From Listeria monocytogenes ATCC 19117 (lineage in GTDB: Bacteria; Bacillota; Bacilli; Lactobacillales; Listeriaceae): a DNA stretch of 64,000 nt. Both the position numbers and the translations under genes were made by a program. Positions 1-9,603 of the stretch are shown in pieces (the stretch's first letter is position 1; each line of letters begins with the position of its first letter). The notes beneath the pieces are model-generated. The model worked only from the letters and a program-made list of their open reading frames with translations. It was not told the origin of the DNA and did no database searches. The stretch covers positions 1,612,001 through 1,676,000 of the forward strand of contig NC_018584.1 in assembly GCF_000307025.1 (NCBI RefSeq), in the 5' to 3' direction.

Positions 1-8
1 ACTATATA

Positions 9-36
9 ACACCTCGTAAACTAAGAGGTGTTTATT
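9..36. terminator. Hairpin, probable terminator of the gene left of the window
   Basis: Perfect 8-bp inverted repeat (AACACCTC / GAGGTGTT, loop of 9) followed by TTTATT. It lies upstream of the first gene and most likely ends the transcript of the gene outside the window. The T tract is short, so the call is tentative. Confidence 0.4.
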
Positions 37-98
37 AGCAAAATAATTCCTTCGCATGTTATCATGAAATAGAAATCAATTGGAAAGAAGGTACAATT

Positions 99-1196
99 AT
101 GGAAAAAAATATCGATGTCTTACAAAATTGGCTAAAAGACCAAGGTGCTGAGGTGGCATTTTTAACAGATCCAGAGAACATCGCTTATTTCTCGGGTTAT
201 CATAGTGAGCCTCATGAGCGCGTGCTTGGCTTAGCAGTTTTCCCAGATAGTGAACCGTTTTTATTTACGCCCGCTCTTGAAGTAGAAGATGTGCGCGGCG
301 GTGACTGGACACACCCTGCATACGGATATAACGATACCGAGAATCCTTTCACCATCATTGCAGACGAAATCAAAAAACGCGTTGCAAATCCAAGCAAATT
401 TGCTATTGAGAAAAAACATATGAGCGTAGATCGCTACGAACAATTAGGTGGATTATTCTCCGGCAGCTCTTTCATTCCGATTGAACACAAAATTGAGCAA
501 ATTCGTCTGATTAAAACCGAAGCCGAACTAAAAATATTAAAAGAAGCAGCCTTATTAGCCGATTACGCCGTACAAGTTGGTGTAAACGAAATCGCAGAAG
601 GTAAAACAGAAGCAGAAATCGTGGCGAAAATCGAATACGAAATGAAGAAAAAAGGCGTAACTGCCATGTCTTTCGATACAATGGTCCTTACTGGTAAAAA
701 CGGTGCCCTGCCACATGGTACTCCAGGCGAAACAAAAATCAAAAAAGGCGATTTAGTTTTATTTGATTTAGGCGTTGTCCATAAAGGCTATTGCTCTGAT
801 ATTACACGCACAGTAGCTTTTGGAGATATTTCCGATGAACAGAAAAAGATTTACGACACTGTTTTAGAAGCGCAAATTGCCGCTGTCGAAAAAGTAAAAG
901 CCGGCGTAAAAGCAAGCGAAATTGATTTAACTGCTAGAAATATTATTCGTGAAGCAGGTTACGGTGATTATTTCCCACATCGTCTTGGTCACGGTCTTGG
1001 CGCGAGTGTCCATGAATTCCCTTCGATTACAGAAACGAACAATATGGAACTGCAAGAAAATATGGTATTTACGATTGAACCAGGTATTTATGTTCCCGGT
1101 GTTGCCGGCGTTCGTATAGAAGATGACCTCGTTGTCACAAAAGACGGCGTGCAAGTATTAACGGAATTCCCAAAAACTTTACAAGTAATCGACTAA
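99..1196 (+). CDS. Xaa-Pro peptidase, M24 family (PepQ/PapA-like)
   Basis: Cytoplasmic metallopeptidase that cleaves peptides next to proline, used in peptide scavenging. The N-terminal creatinase-like domain (about residues 1-130) is followed by the pita-bread catalytic domain. The metal ligands of the family are visible: D223 and D234, H298 in HRLGHGLG, and the glutamates of TIEPG and RIEDD near the C-terminus. The length of 365 aa is normal. The ATG has AGAAGG 7 bases upstream. It is a single gene closed by a hairpin shared with the convergent ald. Sequence alone does not decide between prolidase and aminopeptidase P activity; by recall it corresponds to lmo1578. Confidence 0.9.
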   Translation: MEKNIDVLQNWLKDQGAEVAFLTDPENIAYFSGYHSEPHERVLGLAVFPDSEPFLFTPALEVEDVRGGDWTHPAYGYNDTENPFTIIADEIKKRVANPSKFAIEKKHMSVDRYEQLGGLFSGSSFIPIEHKIEQIRLIKTEAELKILKEAALLADYAVQVGVNEIAEGKTEAEIVAKIEYEMKKKGVTAMSFDTMVLTGKNGALPHGTPGETKIKKGDLVLFDLGVVHKGYCSDITRTVAFGDISDEQKKIYDTVLEAQIAAVEKVKAGVKASEIDLTARNIIREAGYGDYFPHRLGHGLGASVHEFPSITETNNMELQENMVFTIEPGIYVPGVAGVRIEDDLVVTKDGVQVLTEFPKTLQVID

Positions 1197-1201
1197 CAAG
1201 A

Positions 1202-1237
1202 AAAGCGAACTTTCCTTTGAGAAAGTTCGCTTTTTTT
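1202..1237. terminator. Bidirectional terminator between pepQ-like gene and ald
   Basis: 13-bp perfect stem (AAAGCGAACTTTC with its complement) and a 6-base loop, with T-rich flanks on both strands. It sits between two convergent genes and can serve both. Confidence 0.9.
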
Positions 1238-1238
1238 A

Positions 1239-2351
1239 TTAAATTAATTCTTTGCTATCCGTATAGGGTAAATCAAGTGAATCTGCAACAGCCTTGTACG
1301 TAATGTGACCTTGGTATGTATTTAATCCACGAAGTAAGAATGGGTCATTTTGCACGGCTGCTTTTAAGCCTTGATTAGCAAGTTTCAATCCAAATGGTAA
1401 AGTGGCATTAGTAAGCGCCAAAGTGGACGTCCGCGGTACTGCACCTGGCATATTTGCAACAGCATAATGAAGTACACCATATTTTTCGTAGGTTGGATTA
1501 TCGTGTGTGGAAACGTGATCTGTTGTTTCAAAAATCCCTCCTTGGTCAATCGCGATATCTACAAGGACAGATCCCGGAATCATTTGTTTAATTACATGCT
1601 CTTTGACGAGTTTGGGCGCTTTTGCTCCTGGAATTAATACTGCTCCAATAACCAAATCAGCTTTTTTCACAGCTGTTTCAATATTAAAATCATTCGACAT
1701 TAACGTTTGGACTTGATTGCCAAAAATATCGTCCAGTTCGCGCAATCGTTTCAAATTCATATCAAGAATGGTCACGTTGGCACCTAAACCAGCTGCAATT
1801 TTCGCTGCATTTGTTCCAGCGATTCCGCCACCAATAATAACCACTTCACTTTTCTCTACACCCGGCACCCCACCAAGCAAGACACCCATACCACCATTCG
1901 TTCTTTGTAAAAATTGTGCGCCAATCTGAGCTGCCATTCGCCCAGCAACTTCACTCATTGGCGAAAGTAGTGGCAACGTGTGGTCTGCAAGTTCTACTGT
2001 TTCATACGCTACACTATTTACTTTACTCTCCATCAAAGCTTTCGCAAGCGTTGGTTCATTTGCCAAATGTAAATATGTGAAAAGTAATAGTCCTTCTTTA
2101 AAGTATGTATACTCTGATGCAATCGGTTCTTTTACTTTTACAACCATATCTACATCCCAAGCTTCTTTAGCTGTTTCAACAATTTTTGCCCCCGCTTGCA
2201 CAAAATCAGCGTCTTGATAATTAGAGCCAATGCCCGCATCTTTTTCCACGTATACAGTATGACCTGCATTTACGTATGAAAAAACACTTGCCGGAGTCAT
2301 TGCCACCCTATTCTCGTTATTTTTAATTTCTTTTGGTACGCCGACTAACAT
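1239..2351 (-). CDS. ald: Alanine dehydrogenase
   Basis: NAD-dependent enzyme that interconverts L-alanine and pyruvate plus ammonia. All family hallmarks are present: the N-terminal signature [16 protein letters not shown], catalytic K74 and H95, and the NAD-binding loop GGGIAG at residues 174-179. The length of 370 aa is typical. An AAGGAGAG ribosome site precedes the ATG. It is divergent from the universal stress gene and convergent with the upstream peptidase, so it is probably monocistronic. No clear operator was seen upstream. Confidence 0.96.
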   Translation of the reverse strand: MLVGVPKEIKNNENRVAMTPASVFSYVNAGHTVYVEKDAGIGSNYQDADFVQAGAKIVETAKEAWDVDMVVKVKEPIASEYTYFKEGLLLFTYLHLANEPTLAKALMESKVNSVAYETVELADHTLPLLSPMSEVAGRMAAQIGAQFLQRTNGGMGVLLGGVPGVEKSEVVIIGGGIAGTNAAKIAAGLGANVTILDMNLKRLRELDDIFGNQVQTLMSNDFNIETAVKKADLVIGAVLIPGAKAPKLVKEHVIKQMIPGSVLVDIAIDQGGIFETTDHVSTHDNPTYEKYGVLHYAVANMPGAVPRTSTLALTNATLPFGLKLANQGLKAAVQNDPFLLRGLNTYQGHITYKAVADSLDLPYTDSKELI

Positions 2352-2522
2352 CTAAATCACTCTCCTTGATATAGGTATAATAGACTATAAAAGATTTTCT
2401 ACACCCCCATGCTAACACAATATACCTAAGTTGTAAAAAATTAACTAACTGAAATTCAAACAAAAGTTTTAGTAAAATTAGACGAAATATTTGTTTCACT
2501 ATAATTTATTTTTCATTTTATG

Positions 2523-2546
2523 GTTCTTTTAGGAAAAAGAGGGTAA
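2523..2546 (+). promoter_or_regulatory. Candidate sigma-B promoter of the universal stress gene
   Basis: GTTCTT, 12 bases, then GGGTAA resembles the sigma-B consensus GTTTAA-N12-14-GGGTAT, and lies 44 bases before the start codon. A sigma-A reading on TAAAAT is also possible. Family knowledge (stress-induced Usp genes) supports the idea, but the -35 match is partial. Confidence 0.4.
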
Positions 2547-2589
2547 AATATAAGTATAGAAAATACATATTTTGATTGGAGGAATTATT

Positions 2590-3054
2590 ATGTTACAACA
2601 ATACGAAAGAGTTTTAGTAGCAGTTGATGGATCCAAAGAAGCAGAAAGAGCATTCCAAAAAGCAATTCAAGTGGCTAACCGTAATGACGCGGCGCTTGGT
2701 CTGGTACATGTTATCGATACACGCGCGTTTTCATCTGTAGCCAATTACGATACAAGCATGGCAGACAAAGCTACCGAATATGCAGATGAATTACTTAGTG
2801 GCTATAAAGAAGATGCTTTAAAAGCCGGTGTAACAAAAGTAGAAAGCTACATTGAGTATGGTTCTCCAAAAACAGCTATTACAAAAGAAGCAGCAAAAGC
2901 ATTCCAAGCAGATTTAATCATGTGTGGTGCAACTGGACTTAACGCTGTAGAACGTTTGTTAATTGGTAGTGTATCTGAGTATATTATTCGCCACTCCCCT
3001 TGTGATGTTCTTGTAGTACGTAATGATGTTCCTGATTATAAAGAAGAAAAATAA
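2590..3054 (+). CDS. Universal stress protein (UspA family)
   Basis: Small cytoplasmic alpha/beta protein of the ATP-binding Usp class, 154 aa. The nucleotide motif G-x2-G-x9-G-S is complete: G113, G116, G126 and S127. The N-terminus RVLVAVDGSKEAE is typical. An in-frame TTG lies 18 bases upstream, but the GGAGGA site is spaced correctly only for the ATG at 2590, which I chose. Flanked by its own promoter and a strong terminator, so it is monocistronic. It is probably induced by general stress; the exact role of such proteins in Listeria (acid and oxidative survival) is known only in outline. Confidence 0.93.
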   Translation: MLQQYERVLVAVDGSKEAERAFQKAIQVANRNDAALGLVHVIDTRAFSSVANYDTSMADKATEYADELLSGYKEDALKAGVTKVESYIEYGSPKTAITKEAAKAFQADLIMCGATGLNAVERLLIGSVSEYIIRHSPCDVLVVRNDVPDYKEEK

Positions 3055-3061
3055 GGATAGA

Positions 3062-3102
3062 AAAAAAGGCTAGCTCTTAATTAAGAGCTAGCCTTTTTTT
3101 CT
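3062..3102. terminator. Bidirectional terminator between usp and ackA
   Basis: Nearly perfect palindrome built on GGCTAGCTCTTAATTAAGAG, with A-run and T-run on the two sides, between convergent genes. Confidence 0.93.
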
Positions 3103-3105
3103 TTT

Positions 3106-4323
3106 TTAGTGATTGTTTTTAATTGTTTCTACATCACGAGCAATCATTAATTCTTCGTTTGTAGGAATGATGATAACTTTTACCGGGGAGTGCGGATAGT
3201 TAAGGAATCTTTCTTCTCCGCGCACTTGGTTAAGTGCTGGATCCCAGTATACGCCCATGAATTCAAGTCCACGAAGTACTTTTTCACGGATGTATGAACT
3301 ATTTTCACCGATTCCAGCTGTGAAGATAATGGCATCTACACCGTTCATACGAGCTGCATAAGAACCAATGTATTTATGGATACGGTCAACGAAAACTTGA
3401 AGTGCAAGTTCTGCGCGGTCGTTTCCTTTTGCTGCTTCATCTTCTAAATCACGAAGATCGCTTGAAATACCAGATACGCCAAGCATACCAGATTCTTTGT
3501 TTAACACATCAAGTACTTGTTCTGCAGTTTTGCCAGTTTTTTCCATGATGAAAGGAATAAGCGCAGGGTCAATGTTACCAGAACGAGTTCCCATAGAAAC
3601 ACCAGCTAGTGGTGTGAATCCCATGGAAGTATCCATTGATTTTCCGCCTTCGATTGCAGCGATACTAGCACCATTACCAAGGTGACAAGTTAGTAAACGT
3701 AATTCTTCTACAGGACGTCCTAAAAGTTCTGCAGCGCGTTCGGATACATATTTGTGACTTGTACCGTGGAAACCGTATTTACGGATACCATAGTCTTCAT
3801 AGTAGCTGTATGGCAGACTGTATAGATAACTTGCTGGAGGCATTGTTTGATGGAAAGCTGTATCGAAAACAGCCACTGAAACAACATCTGGTAAAATCTT
3901 GCGGAATGCTTTAATACCAGTAACGTTCGCTGGGTTATGAAGCGGCGCAAGTTCAGATAGAGCTTCAATATCTTTAATTACTTGGTCATCAATATAAACG
4001 GATTCAGGGAATCTTTCTCCACCGTGAACAACGCGGTGACCAATTCCAGTGATTTCATCGTAAGAACCGATAACTTTGTGGTTAATTAATTTTTCAAGTA
4101 GCATTTGAACAGCAATTTCATGGTCAGGAATATCAATAATTTCTTTGATTTTTTCTCCGTCTACAGTAATTGTAAAAATAGAATCTTTCAAACCAATTCT
4201 TTCTACAATCCCAGCTGTGATAACACGTTCAGATGGCATATCATATAATTGGAATTTCAGTGAAGAACTTCCGGCGTTAATTGCAATCGTTTTTTCCATT
4301 TTGTTTTTGTCAATTCCTTCCAT
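3106..4323 (-). CDS. ackA: Acetate kinase
   Basis: Converts acetyl phosphate and ADP to acetate and ATP in the overflow pathway from pyruvate. Family motifs are clear: [10 protein letters not shown] near the N-terminus, [27 protein letters not shown] and GIGENS. Two starts are possible. The ATG at 4323 overlaps the stop of the upstream gene as TAATG and has AAAAGGAA 7 bases before it. The internal ATG at 4299 gives a protein of 397 aa that begins like other acetate kinases. I give the longer form because of the ribosome site and coupling. Co-transcribed with the methyltransferase upstream, as in B. subtilis ytxK-ackA. Confidence 0.95.
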   Translation of the reverse strand: MEGIDKNKMEKTIAINAGSSSLKFQLYDMPSERVITAGIVERIGLKDSIFTITVDGEKIKEIIDIPDHEIAVQMLLEKLINHKVIGSYDEITGIGHRVVHGGERFPESVYIDDQVIKDIEALSELAPLHNPANVTGIKAFRKILPDVVSVAVFDTAFHQTMPPASYLYSLPYSYYEDYGIRKYGFHGTSHKYVSERAAELLGRPVEELRLLTCHLGNGASIAAIEGGKSMDTSMGFTPLAGVSMGTRSGNIDPALIPFIMEKTGKTAEQVLDVLNKESGMLGVSGISSDLRDLEDEAAKGNDRAELALQVFVDRIHKYIGSYAARMNGVDAIIFTAGIGENSSYIREKVLRGLEFMGVYWDPALNQVRGEERFLNYPHSPVKVIIIPTNEELMIARDVETIKNNH

Positions 4324-5321
4324 TATCGTTTCCTTTTGAACCAGTTCTCTATTTCAGCTAAAATCGGTGCAGTTACGCTCGGATCTGTTAGCGAAGAGAG
4401 ATTGGCCAATAAAACTTCTTTTGGCGGCTTTACATCTACGTCCGCTTTTTGTAAAATCAAGATGCTTTTTCGTGCTTGTTCAGACTTAAACAGTGTTTCA
4501 GGCAATTTAATAATTCCCTCAATATGACCGTTTTTCTTGATAAACTTGTCCACCTTAGCAAAGTCACTAGTCCCAAACATTGCGTCAGGTACCAAGAAGA
4601 ATAAATATCCTCCTGGCTTTGTGTAGCGCATTCCTTGTTCTATAAACAAGAAATGAGCAAATGAATGCCCTTCTTCACGGCAAAGTTCAAATGTTTTTGC
4701 ATTTTCGTCATCCGGATAATACCCAACAGGTAAATCACTAATTACGACATCTACGGGATCAACTAATAAATTAGCCAGCCCATCTTGATGCAGCAATGTC
4801 ATTTTTTGTCGCTGTAAATCCGCTCCTACTAGTGCAAGCGAAATAAGCAAATCATCTACATCTACACCACTTGCATGAACGTCTACATCACCTTTTAATT
4901 CTAGCTGATTAATCACTGTTGTTAAAAGGTTTGCAGTGCCACAGGCTGGATCCAAGATAGAAACATTTTTCTTCTTTTGAATCACTTTTTCAAGCAAATA
5001 TGCCACAATGAAACCAATGGAATCTGGCGTCATTTGGTGGTTCACTTGAATACCGTGTTTCATGCCTTTTAGTAGTGCTAATTGAAGACCTTTGCGGATT
5101 TCTTCATTCGAGAAATTCTCAAGTTCGATACTTTCGTAAGACGCTTGTAATTTCAATTGTTTTTCAGAAGACAACTCTTCTTTTTGTAAAACTTCTTTTT
5201 GAAACAGATTTTCTCCTGTTTCATAAACCGCTTCCAAATAGCTTATTTCAAGTTCATTTTGCAAGATAATAGCTGTATTATCAAGCACTTGAAATAATTC
5301 TTGCGTTGCTTCATTTGCCAA
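4323..5321 (-). CDS. YtxK-like class I SAM-dependent methyltransferase
   Basis: Protein of about 332 aa with a Rossmann-type SAM-binding motif ([12 protein letters not shown]) and an N6-adenine-methylase-like fold. The expected NPPY-type catalytic motif appears as SDLPVGYYP, so it is degenerate and true DNA methylation is doubtful. No target-recognition domain or restriction partner is present. I chose TTG 5321, because GAGGTG is spaced 6 bases from it; a GTG at 5330 would overlap that site. The stop overlaps the ackA start (TAATG), which implies translational coupling. The substrate is unknown; the B. subtilis counterpart is ytxK. Confidence 0.8.
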   Translation of the reverse strand: MANEATQELFQVLDNTAIILQNELEISYLEAVYETGENLFQKEVLQKEELSSEKQLKLQASYESIELENFSNEEIRKGLQLALLKGMKHGIQVNHQMTPDSIGFIVAYLLEKVIQKKKNVSILDPACGTANLLTTVINQLELKGDVDVHASGVDVDDLLISLALVGADLQRQKMTLLHQDGLANLLVDPVDVVISDLPVGYYPDDENAKTFELCREEGHSFAHFLFIEQGMRYTKPGGYLFFLVPDAMFGTSDFAKVDKFIKKNGHIEGIIKLPETLFKSEQARKSILILQKADVDVKPPKEVLLANLSSLTDPSVTAPILAEIENWFKRKR

Positions 5322-5363
5322 AAGTAACACCTCGAATTTTCATCATTACTAACACCACCAAAC

Positions 5364-5391
5364 ATTATACAGTATTTCTAAAGAATGTGAA
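5364..5391 (-). promoter_or_regulatory. Sigma-A promoter of the ytxK-ackA unit
   Basis: On the minus strand TTCACA (5391-5386), 16 bases, TATAAT (5369-5364), about 45 bases before the first gene. No convincing cre site was found here, although acetate kinase is under CcpA control in B. subtilis. Confidence 0.6.
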
Positions 5392-5473
5392 AGGATTTTA
5401 TGTAGTAAAAGATGAAATTCTCATTGGAAATAGTTCATTATCATTAGTACAGTTTATTTTTAGTAGTAATACA

Positions 5474-5506
5474 GAAAAAAGCCCTCCTAACTAAAGGAAG
5501 GCTTTT
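5474..5506 (-). terminator. Terminator of tpx
   Basis: Stem AAAAGCC/GGCTTTT extended by TCCT/AGGA with a small internal mismatch, followed on the minus strand by a T-run. Confidence 0.8.
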
Positions 5507-5511
5507 ACGAT

Positions 5512-6009
5512 TTAGGCTTTTTTCGCAGCTTCAATTGCAGCTTCATAATTCGGATGATCGCTACCTTCTGGAACTACTTCCGTGTAGACGATTTCCCCTG
5601 CTGCATTTACCACAAAAACAGAACGAGCTAGTAAGCGAAGTTCTTTCATGACTACACCGTATGCTTCGCCAAAAGAAAGATCGCGGTGATCAGATAATGT
5701 AATCGCATTTGGTAAACCTTCTGCGGCACACCATTTCTTTTGAGCAAATGGTAAATCAACGGAGATAGTTAAGACAACTGTATTATCTAAATTGCTTGCT
5801 TCTTCATTAAATTTACGCGTTTGTGTGGAACAAACACTTGTATCAATGGAAGGAACAACGCTGATAAGTCTCACTTTCCCGTCATAATCGTGCAATGTTA
5901 CTTCTTCTAAATCTCTATTCACCACTGTGAAGTTCGGCGCTTTGTCGCCAACTTTTCTTTCGGTACCTACGAGTGTAACTGGATTATGTTTAAATGTTAC
6001 TTGAGTCAT
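5512..6009 (-). CDS. tpx: Thiol peroxidase (Tpx), atypical 2-Cys peroxiredoxin
   Basis: Reduces hydrogen peroxide and alkyl hydroperoxides with thioredoxin as electron donor; cytoplasmic. Peroxidatic C60 sits in the Tpx signature [12 protein letters not shown] and resolving C94 in [11 protein letters not shown], the spacing typical of Tpx. The length of 165 aa matches the family. AAGGAGGAAG precedes the ATG. The next gene upstream on the same strand lies 60 bases away without a terminator, so read-through is possible. A terminator follows. Confidence 0.95.
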   Translation of the reverse strand: MTQVTFKHNPVTLVGTERKVGDKAPNFTVVNRDLEEVTLHDYDGKVRLISVVPSIDTSVCSTQTRKFNEEASNLDNTVVLTISVDLPFAQKKWCAAEGLPNAITLSDHRDLSFGEAYGVVMKELRLLARSVFVVNAAGEIVYTEVVPEGSDHPNYEAAIEAAKKA

Positions 6010-6069
6010 TTTTTCTTCCTCCTTTAATGGACGCTTCTATTCCATTTTAAAGAAGAAGTTTGCTATAAG

Positions 6070-6606
6070 CTATTTTTTTGCTCCATTTACCCATTTTTCA
6101 TCTAGTTCTAAGTAGCCCGTGTGGACGACAGATGTGGATTCAAAAAAGTCCGCAATGCCTTGTTTGTTTGGTGTAAAGGCACAAACCACATATAACGGCC
6201 AAATTGTTTTTAAGACAAAACGCATCGCACCTTCTCGAAATAAAACGGTTAACCAAGTTAATTTTTCGCCATCAAGTTTCACTACGCGAAGACCAAATAA
6301 CATTTTTCCAAGCGTTTGTCCGAAAAACTTAGTAAGCAGAATAAAGTAAGCTAAAAAGATAATCGTTGTCATTCCCCAATAAAATGTGAAGAAACTGTCA
6401 TCCATCCCCATTCCAGAAACGCGGAAAATCGGATTAATAATGATTCCCTTCAAGGCTGCGATGACAACTAAATCGACTAAATAAGCTAAAAACCGGATCC
6501 AAAAGCCAGCAAAGTACTGTTTAGGAATGGCTTCTTCTTTCTGAATTGGTGGTTCATAATGATAGACTTGGCGTTTACTTTCAAAAGTAACATTTTCATT
6601 AGCCAT
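6070..6606 (-). CDS. RDD-family membrane protein
   Basis: Integral membrane protein of 178 aa with the RDD domain: R38 in the first helix (GFWIRFLAYLVDLVV) and D45 seven residues on. Three to four hydrophobic segments lie at about residues 35-60, 72-93 and 118-135. The function of RDD proteins is mostly unknown; some have been linked to ion transport. I chose ATG 6606 (GAGAGGAGAGG upstream) over 6636, which would overlap sppA. It follows sppA after 19 bases, so the two are probably one transcript acting at the membrane. Confidence 0.82.
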   Translation of the reverse strand: MANENVTFESKRQVYHYEPPIQKEEAIPKQYFAGFWIRFLAYLVDLVVIAALKGIIINPIFRVSGMGMDDSFFTFYWGMTTIIFLAYFILLTKFFGQTLGKMLFGLRVVKLDGEKLTWLTVLFREGAMRFVLKTIWPLYVVCAFTPNKQGIADFFESTSVVHTGYLELDEKWVNGAKK

Positions 6607-6625
6607 GTGCGCCTCTCCTCTCACA

Positions 6626-7639
6626 TTATTCTCCATATAAATACATCATTCTTGGCGCTTTAAGTGTGCCAGTTAATTTGATTAGTTGGGAAATATCTGC
6701 ATTTTGACCAGAGATTTTTTGTGCAGCTACAGAGAATAGCGAGCTAAAGTTTTCTGGTGTATCATATTGAATGACTGTCGCATCAGCTAACCCTTGTTCT
6801 TTTTTCAAAGCTTCTAGGGCATCTTCTTGATAACCAAATTCATCAATCAATCCGTTCTCTTTTGCTTGGCGGCCGTCGTATATGCGACCATCTGCAATTT
6901 TACGCACTTGTTCTACAGTCATTCCACGGCCCTGTGCAACTACTTTAACGAACTCATTATAAGAATCATCAATCATTGACTGCATAATCTTCTTCTCGTC
7001 TTCCGTCATTGGTCTTGTCCCGCTCATAATGTCTTTATATTCGCCACTTTTAATGGTATTATCTGAAACACCTAATTTTTTCATGAGTTCACTATAGTCA
7101 TACCCTTGCATAATGACGCCAAGCGAGCCGGTCAATGTTTCTTTACTTGCAAAAATTTTGTCGGCTGGCGCGGAAATATAATATCCACCTGATGCTGCCA
7201 TACTCCCCATGGAAACATAGAATGGAATATTGCGTTCTTTTTGAATTTGTAAAATTTTATCACGAATTTGCGCGGATTCCATGACACCGCCACCTGGTGA
7301 ATTAACATACAGCAGTACGCCTTGGATATAGTCATCATTTCTCACTTGTTCTAATTGTTGCATAAAAAAAGAATGATTGTAGCCAGCCTCACTAAATAAG
7401 GAACCTGAATCTCCCGTATCTTGAATAGTGCCATCTACAGATAATACAGCAATTGTATCATTCCCGCCTTCTTCAATTACTGTTTCGGTTAGTTCGCCGG
7501 TATCTGCGAATAGGCTTTCGACAAATGTCGGACTACTATCTTCCTTTGAAGCGATTTGACTTGATGTAAACTTTGCTAACGCACTGACTATCAAAAGTGC
7601 AAAAACAATCCCTAGTGCAATCCATCTTTTAGCGTTCAT
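6626..7639 (-). CDS. sppA: Signal peptide peptidase SppA
   Basis: Membrane-anchored serine protease of the S49 family that degrades cleaved signal peptides; in B. subtilis it also matters for lantibiotic resistance. One N-terminal transmembrane helix (residues 6-23) precedes an extracytoplasmic catalytic domain. The Ser/Lys dyad is visible as S150 (MGSMAASGG) and K202 (GEYKD), exactly 52 residues apart as in B. subtilis SppA (S147/K199). Length 337 aa. It has its own promoter and is divergent from the NAD kinase gene. Confidence 0.93.
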   Translation of the reverse strand: MNAKRWIALGIVFALLIVSALAKFTSSQIASKEDSSPTFVESLFADTGELTETVIEEGGNDTIAVLSVDGTIQDTGDSGSLFSEAGYNHSFFMQQLEQVRNDDYIQGVLLYVNSPGGGVMESAQIRDKILQIQKERNIPFYVSMGSMAASGGYYISAPADKIFASKETLTGSLGVIMQGYDYSELMKKLGVSDNTIKSGEYKDIMSGTRPMTEDEKKIMQSMIDDSYNEFVKVVAQGRGMTVEQVRKIADGRIYDGRQAKENGLIDEFGYQEDALEALKKEQGLADATVIQYDTPENFSSLFSVAAQKISGQNADISQLIKLTGTLKAPRMMYLYGE

Positions 7640-7672
7640 TTATTTCTCCCCTTTTTCTGATTAGATAATGTA

Positions 7673-7701
7673 ATAATACCAGCCTCTTTTATTTTGTACA
7701 A
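7673..7701 (-). promoter_or_regulatory. Promoter of sppA
   Basis: Minus strand TTGTAC (7701-7696), 17 bases, TATTAT (7678-7673), about 34 bases before the start codon. Confidence 0.6.
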
Positions 7702-7767
7702 TCTTTCTCTTAAATTGTGTCCCATTTCACTTTTTTACTTATGATGAAAGAAATTGCTCTGAAGTCA

Positions 7768-7776
7768 TGTTATAAT
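7768..7776 (+). promoter_or_regulatory. Extended -10 promoter of the NAD kinase gene
   Basis: TGTTATAAT is a perfect TG-N-TATAAT extended -10 element. No good -35 is seen at 17 bases, as is common for this promoter type. Confidence 0.6.
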
Positions 7777-7817
7777 AAGTTTGTTGATTAAAATTGGATT
7801 CTGGAGGGACAACTAAC

Positions 7818-8621
7818 ATGGCAAAAACTATTTTTTATTTTTCCTATCGAAAAACAGAAGAACTACATGCAAAAGCAAAAGAATTGAAGAAAATTACGAC
7901 GGATTATGGATATGAATTAACGGATGACTATCAAAAAGCAAACGTTATTATCAGCATTGGTGGTGATGGTGCTTTTCTTAAATCTGTAAGAGAAACTGGC
8001 TTCCGTCAAGATTGTTTATATGCAGGGATTGCGCTAACAGAGCAATTAGGTCAATACTGTGACTTCCATATTAATCAATTGGATGAAATCATCAAGGCAG
8101 CCATTGAAGATCGTTGGTTAGTAAGACGTTATCCAACTATCTATGGAACAGTGAATAACACCAAAGCTTTTTATGTATTAAATGAATTTAACATTCGTTC
8201 TTCTATTATTAGAACGCTTACGATGGATCTTTATATTAATGATTCTCACTTCGAAACTTTCCGCGGAGATGGCATGGTTATTTCCACACCAACAGGAAGT
8301 ACCGCTTATAATAAATCAGTGAACGGTTCTATCGTGGACCCACTTCTTCCATCTATGCAAGTAAGTGAACTGGCTTCTATTAACAATAACAAATTCCGCA
8401 CACTTGGTTCTTCGTTCATTCTTAGTCCAAAACGCAAACTACGTATTGAAATTGCGTCTGAAGAAGGAAATAACGAATTCCCGATGATTGGAATGGATAG
8501 CGAAGCACTTAGTATCCAACACGTGCATGAAGTTAATTTAGAAGTAGGCGATCGTTTTATCAATATTATCAAACTGCCTAAAAATTCTTTCTGGGATAAA
8601 GTGAAACGTAATTTCTTATAA
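7818..8621 (+). CDS. nadK: NAD kinase
   Basis: Phosphorylates NAD to NADP with ATP or polyphosphate. The diagnostic motifs are GGDG at residues 48-51, NE at 122-123 and TPTGSTAYN at 157-165. Length 267 aa, typical for Firmicute enzymes (PpnK/YtdI type). The reading frame can be extended to a TTG at 7794, but the ATG at 7818 has GGAGGG at the right distance. Listeria carries a second NAD kinase elsewhere; this window shows only one. Monocistronic, ending at a terminator shared with argF. Confidence 0.95.
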   Translation: MAKTIFYFSYRKTEELHAKAKELKKITTDYGYELTDDYQKANVIISIGGDGAFLKSVRETGFRQDCLYAGIALTEQLGQYCDFHINQLDEIIKAAIEDRWLVRRYPTIYGTVNNTKAFYVLNEFNIRSSIIRTLTMDLYINDSHFETFRGDGMVISTPTGSTAYNKSVNGSIVDPLLPSMQVSELASINNNKFRTLGSSFILSPKRKLRIEIASEEGNNEFPMIGMDSEALSIQHVHEVNLEVGDRFINIIKLPKNSFWDKVKRNFL

Positions 8622-8623
8622 TA

Positions 8624-8654
8624 AAAAAGTCTGGCACTTACGCCAGACTTTTTT
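8624..8654. terminator. Bidirectional terminator between nadK and argF
   Basis: AAAAAGTCTGGC paired with GCCAGACTTTTT around a 6-base loop, between convergent genes; it overlaps the argF stop codon. Confidence 0.9.
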
Positions 8655-9603
8655 ATTTTGCTTCCAAGATGGCTGCTAGTAATGCTTTTTGTGCATGAAG
8701 CCGATTTCCCGCTTGTTGATAAATGACCGAGTGATTGCCATCAATGATTTCAGCTGTCACTTCTTCTTCCCGATGTGCTGGTAAGCAATGTAAGAAGTGG
8801 TAATCAGGCTTGGCACCACTAACTAATTCTGCATTTACTTGATATTTTTCGCCAAAATCCGCCAAACGTTTCGCATTTTCATCTTCTTGCCCCATACTTG
8901 TCCAAACATCCGTATAAATAAAGTCCGCATCAGTCACTGCAAGTTTTGGATCTTCTGTAACGAAAATCTTGCCACCACTTTGCTTCGCCAGATTTTCTGC
9001 CTTTGCAAGAATTGTTTCGTCGACCTCATACCCTTTTGGCATCGCAAGGCGAATATCTATCCCGACCATAGCGCCGGCTAAAAGCAATGAATGACATACA
9101 TTGTTACCATCACCAATATAAGCTAGTTTGACACCTTCCAACTGATCTTTCCATTCATAAATAGTCATTAAATCCGCTAACGCCTGACATGGATGATGCA
9201 GGTCGGTTAAGCCATTAATAATTGGAATTTCTGCATGATACGCCAATTCTTCTACTTTTTCATGACTAAATGTCCGAATCATAATTGCATCAATATATTC
9301 TGACATCACATGCGCCGTATCTTTAATCGGTTCACCACGCCCGATTTGCAATTCCTTTGAACTCATCACTATCGCTTGTCCACCTAATTGCAGAATCCCG
9401 GCTTCAAAAGAAACCCGTGTTCTAGTAGAAGGCTTGTCAAAGATCATTCCTAAAATTTTCCCGCTTAAAATATGACTATAATGAGCTGGATTCGTTTTCA
9501 TTGCAACAGCTAATTTAATAATATCTGTCAATTCTTCTTTATTCCATTCAAGCAAACTGAGCATATCTTTCCCAGCTGTATTATTTTTCGCATACATTGT
9601 CAT
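8653..9603 (-). CDS. argF: Ornithine carbamoyltransferase
   Basis: Condenses ornithine with carbamoyl phosphate to citrulline, the last step encoded in this operon. The carbamoyl-phosphate motif STRTR is at residues 59-63, HPCQ at 137-140 and the ornithine-side loop HCLP at 272-275. Length 316 aa. Its ATG overlaps the argD stop (ATGA). A second ATG two codons later is better spaced from AGAGGG and may be the real start. It sits in a biosynthetic operon, which argues for the anabolic rather than the arginine-deiminase enzyme. Confidence 0.95.
   Translation of the reverse strand: MTMYAKNNTAGKDMLSLLEWNKEELTDIIKLAVAMKTNPAHYSHILSGKILGMIFDKPSTRTRVSFEAGILQLGGQAIVMSSKELQIGRGEPIKDTAHVMSEYIDAIMIRTFSHEKVEELAYHAEIPIINGLTDLHHPCQALADLMTIYEWKDQLEGVKLAYIGDGNNVCHSLLLAGAMVGIDIRLAMPKGYEVDETILAKAENLAKQSGGKIFVTEDPKLAVTDADFIYTDVWTSMGQEDENAKRLADFGEKYQVNAELVSGAKPDYHFLHCLPAHREEEVTAEIIDGNHSVIYQQAGNRLHAQKALLAAILEAK

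Noticed and set aside
1239-1269. Frameshifted or broken genes
   Set aside because: All core genes checked have full length and intact motifs; only the aconitase gene is incomplete, because of the window edge.
4323-5321. DNA modification methylase of a restriction system
   Set aside because: The catalytic NPPY-type motif is degenerate (DLPV), there is no target-recognition domain and no restriction gene, and the gene is a conserved partner of ackA.
5433-5455. Fur box near tpx/ytxK
   Set aside because: The minus strand has one good half (TGATAAT) but the second half does not match, and no iron gene is adjacent.
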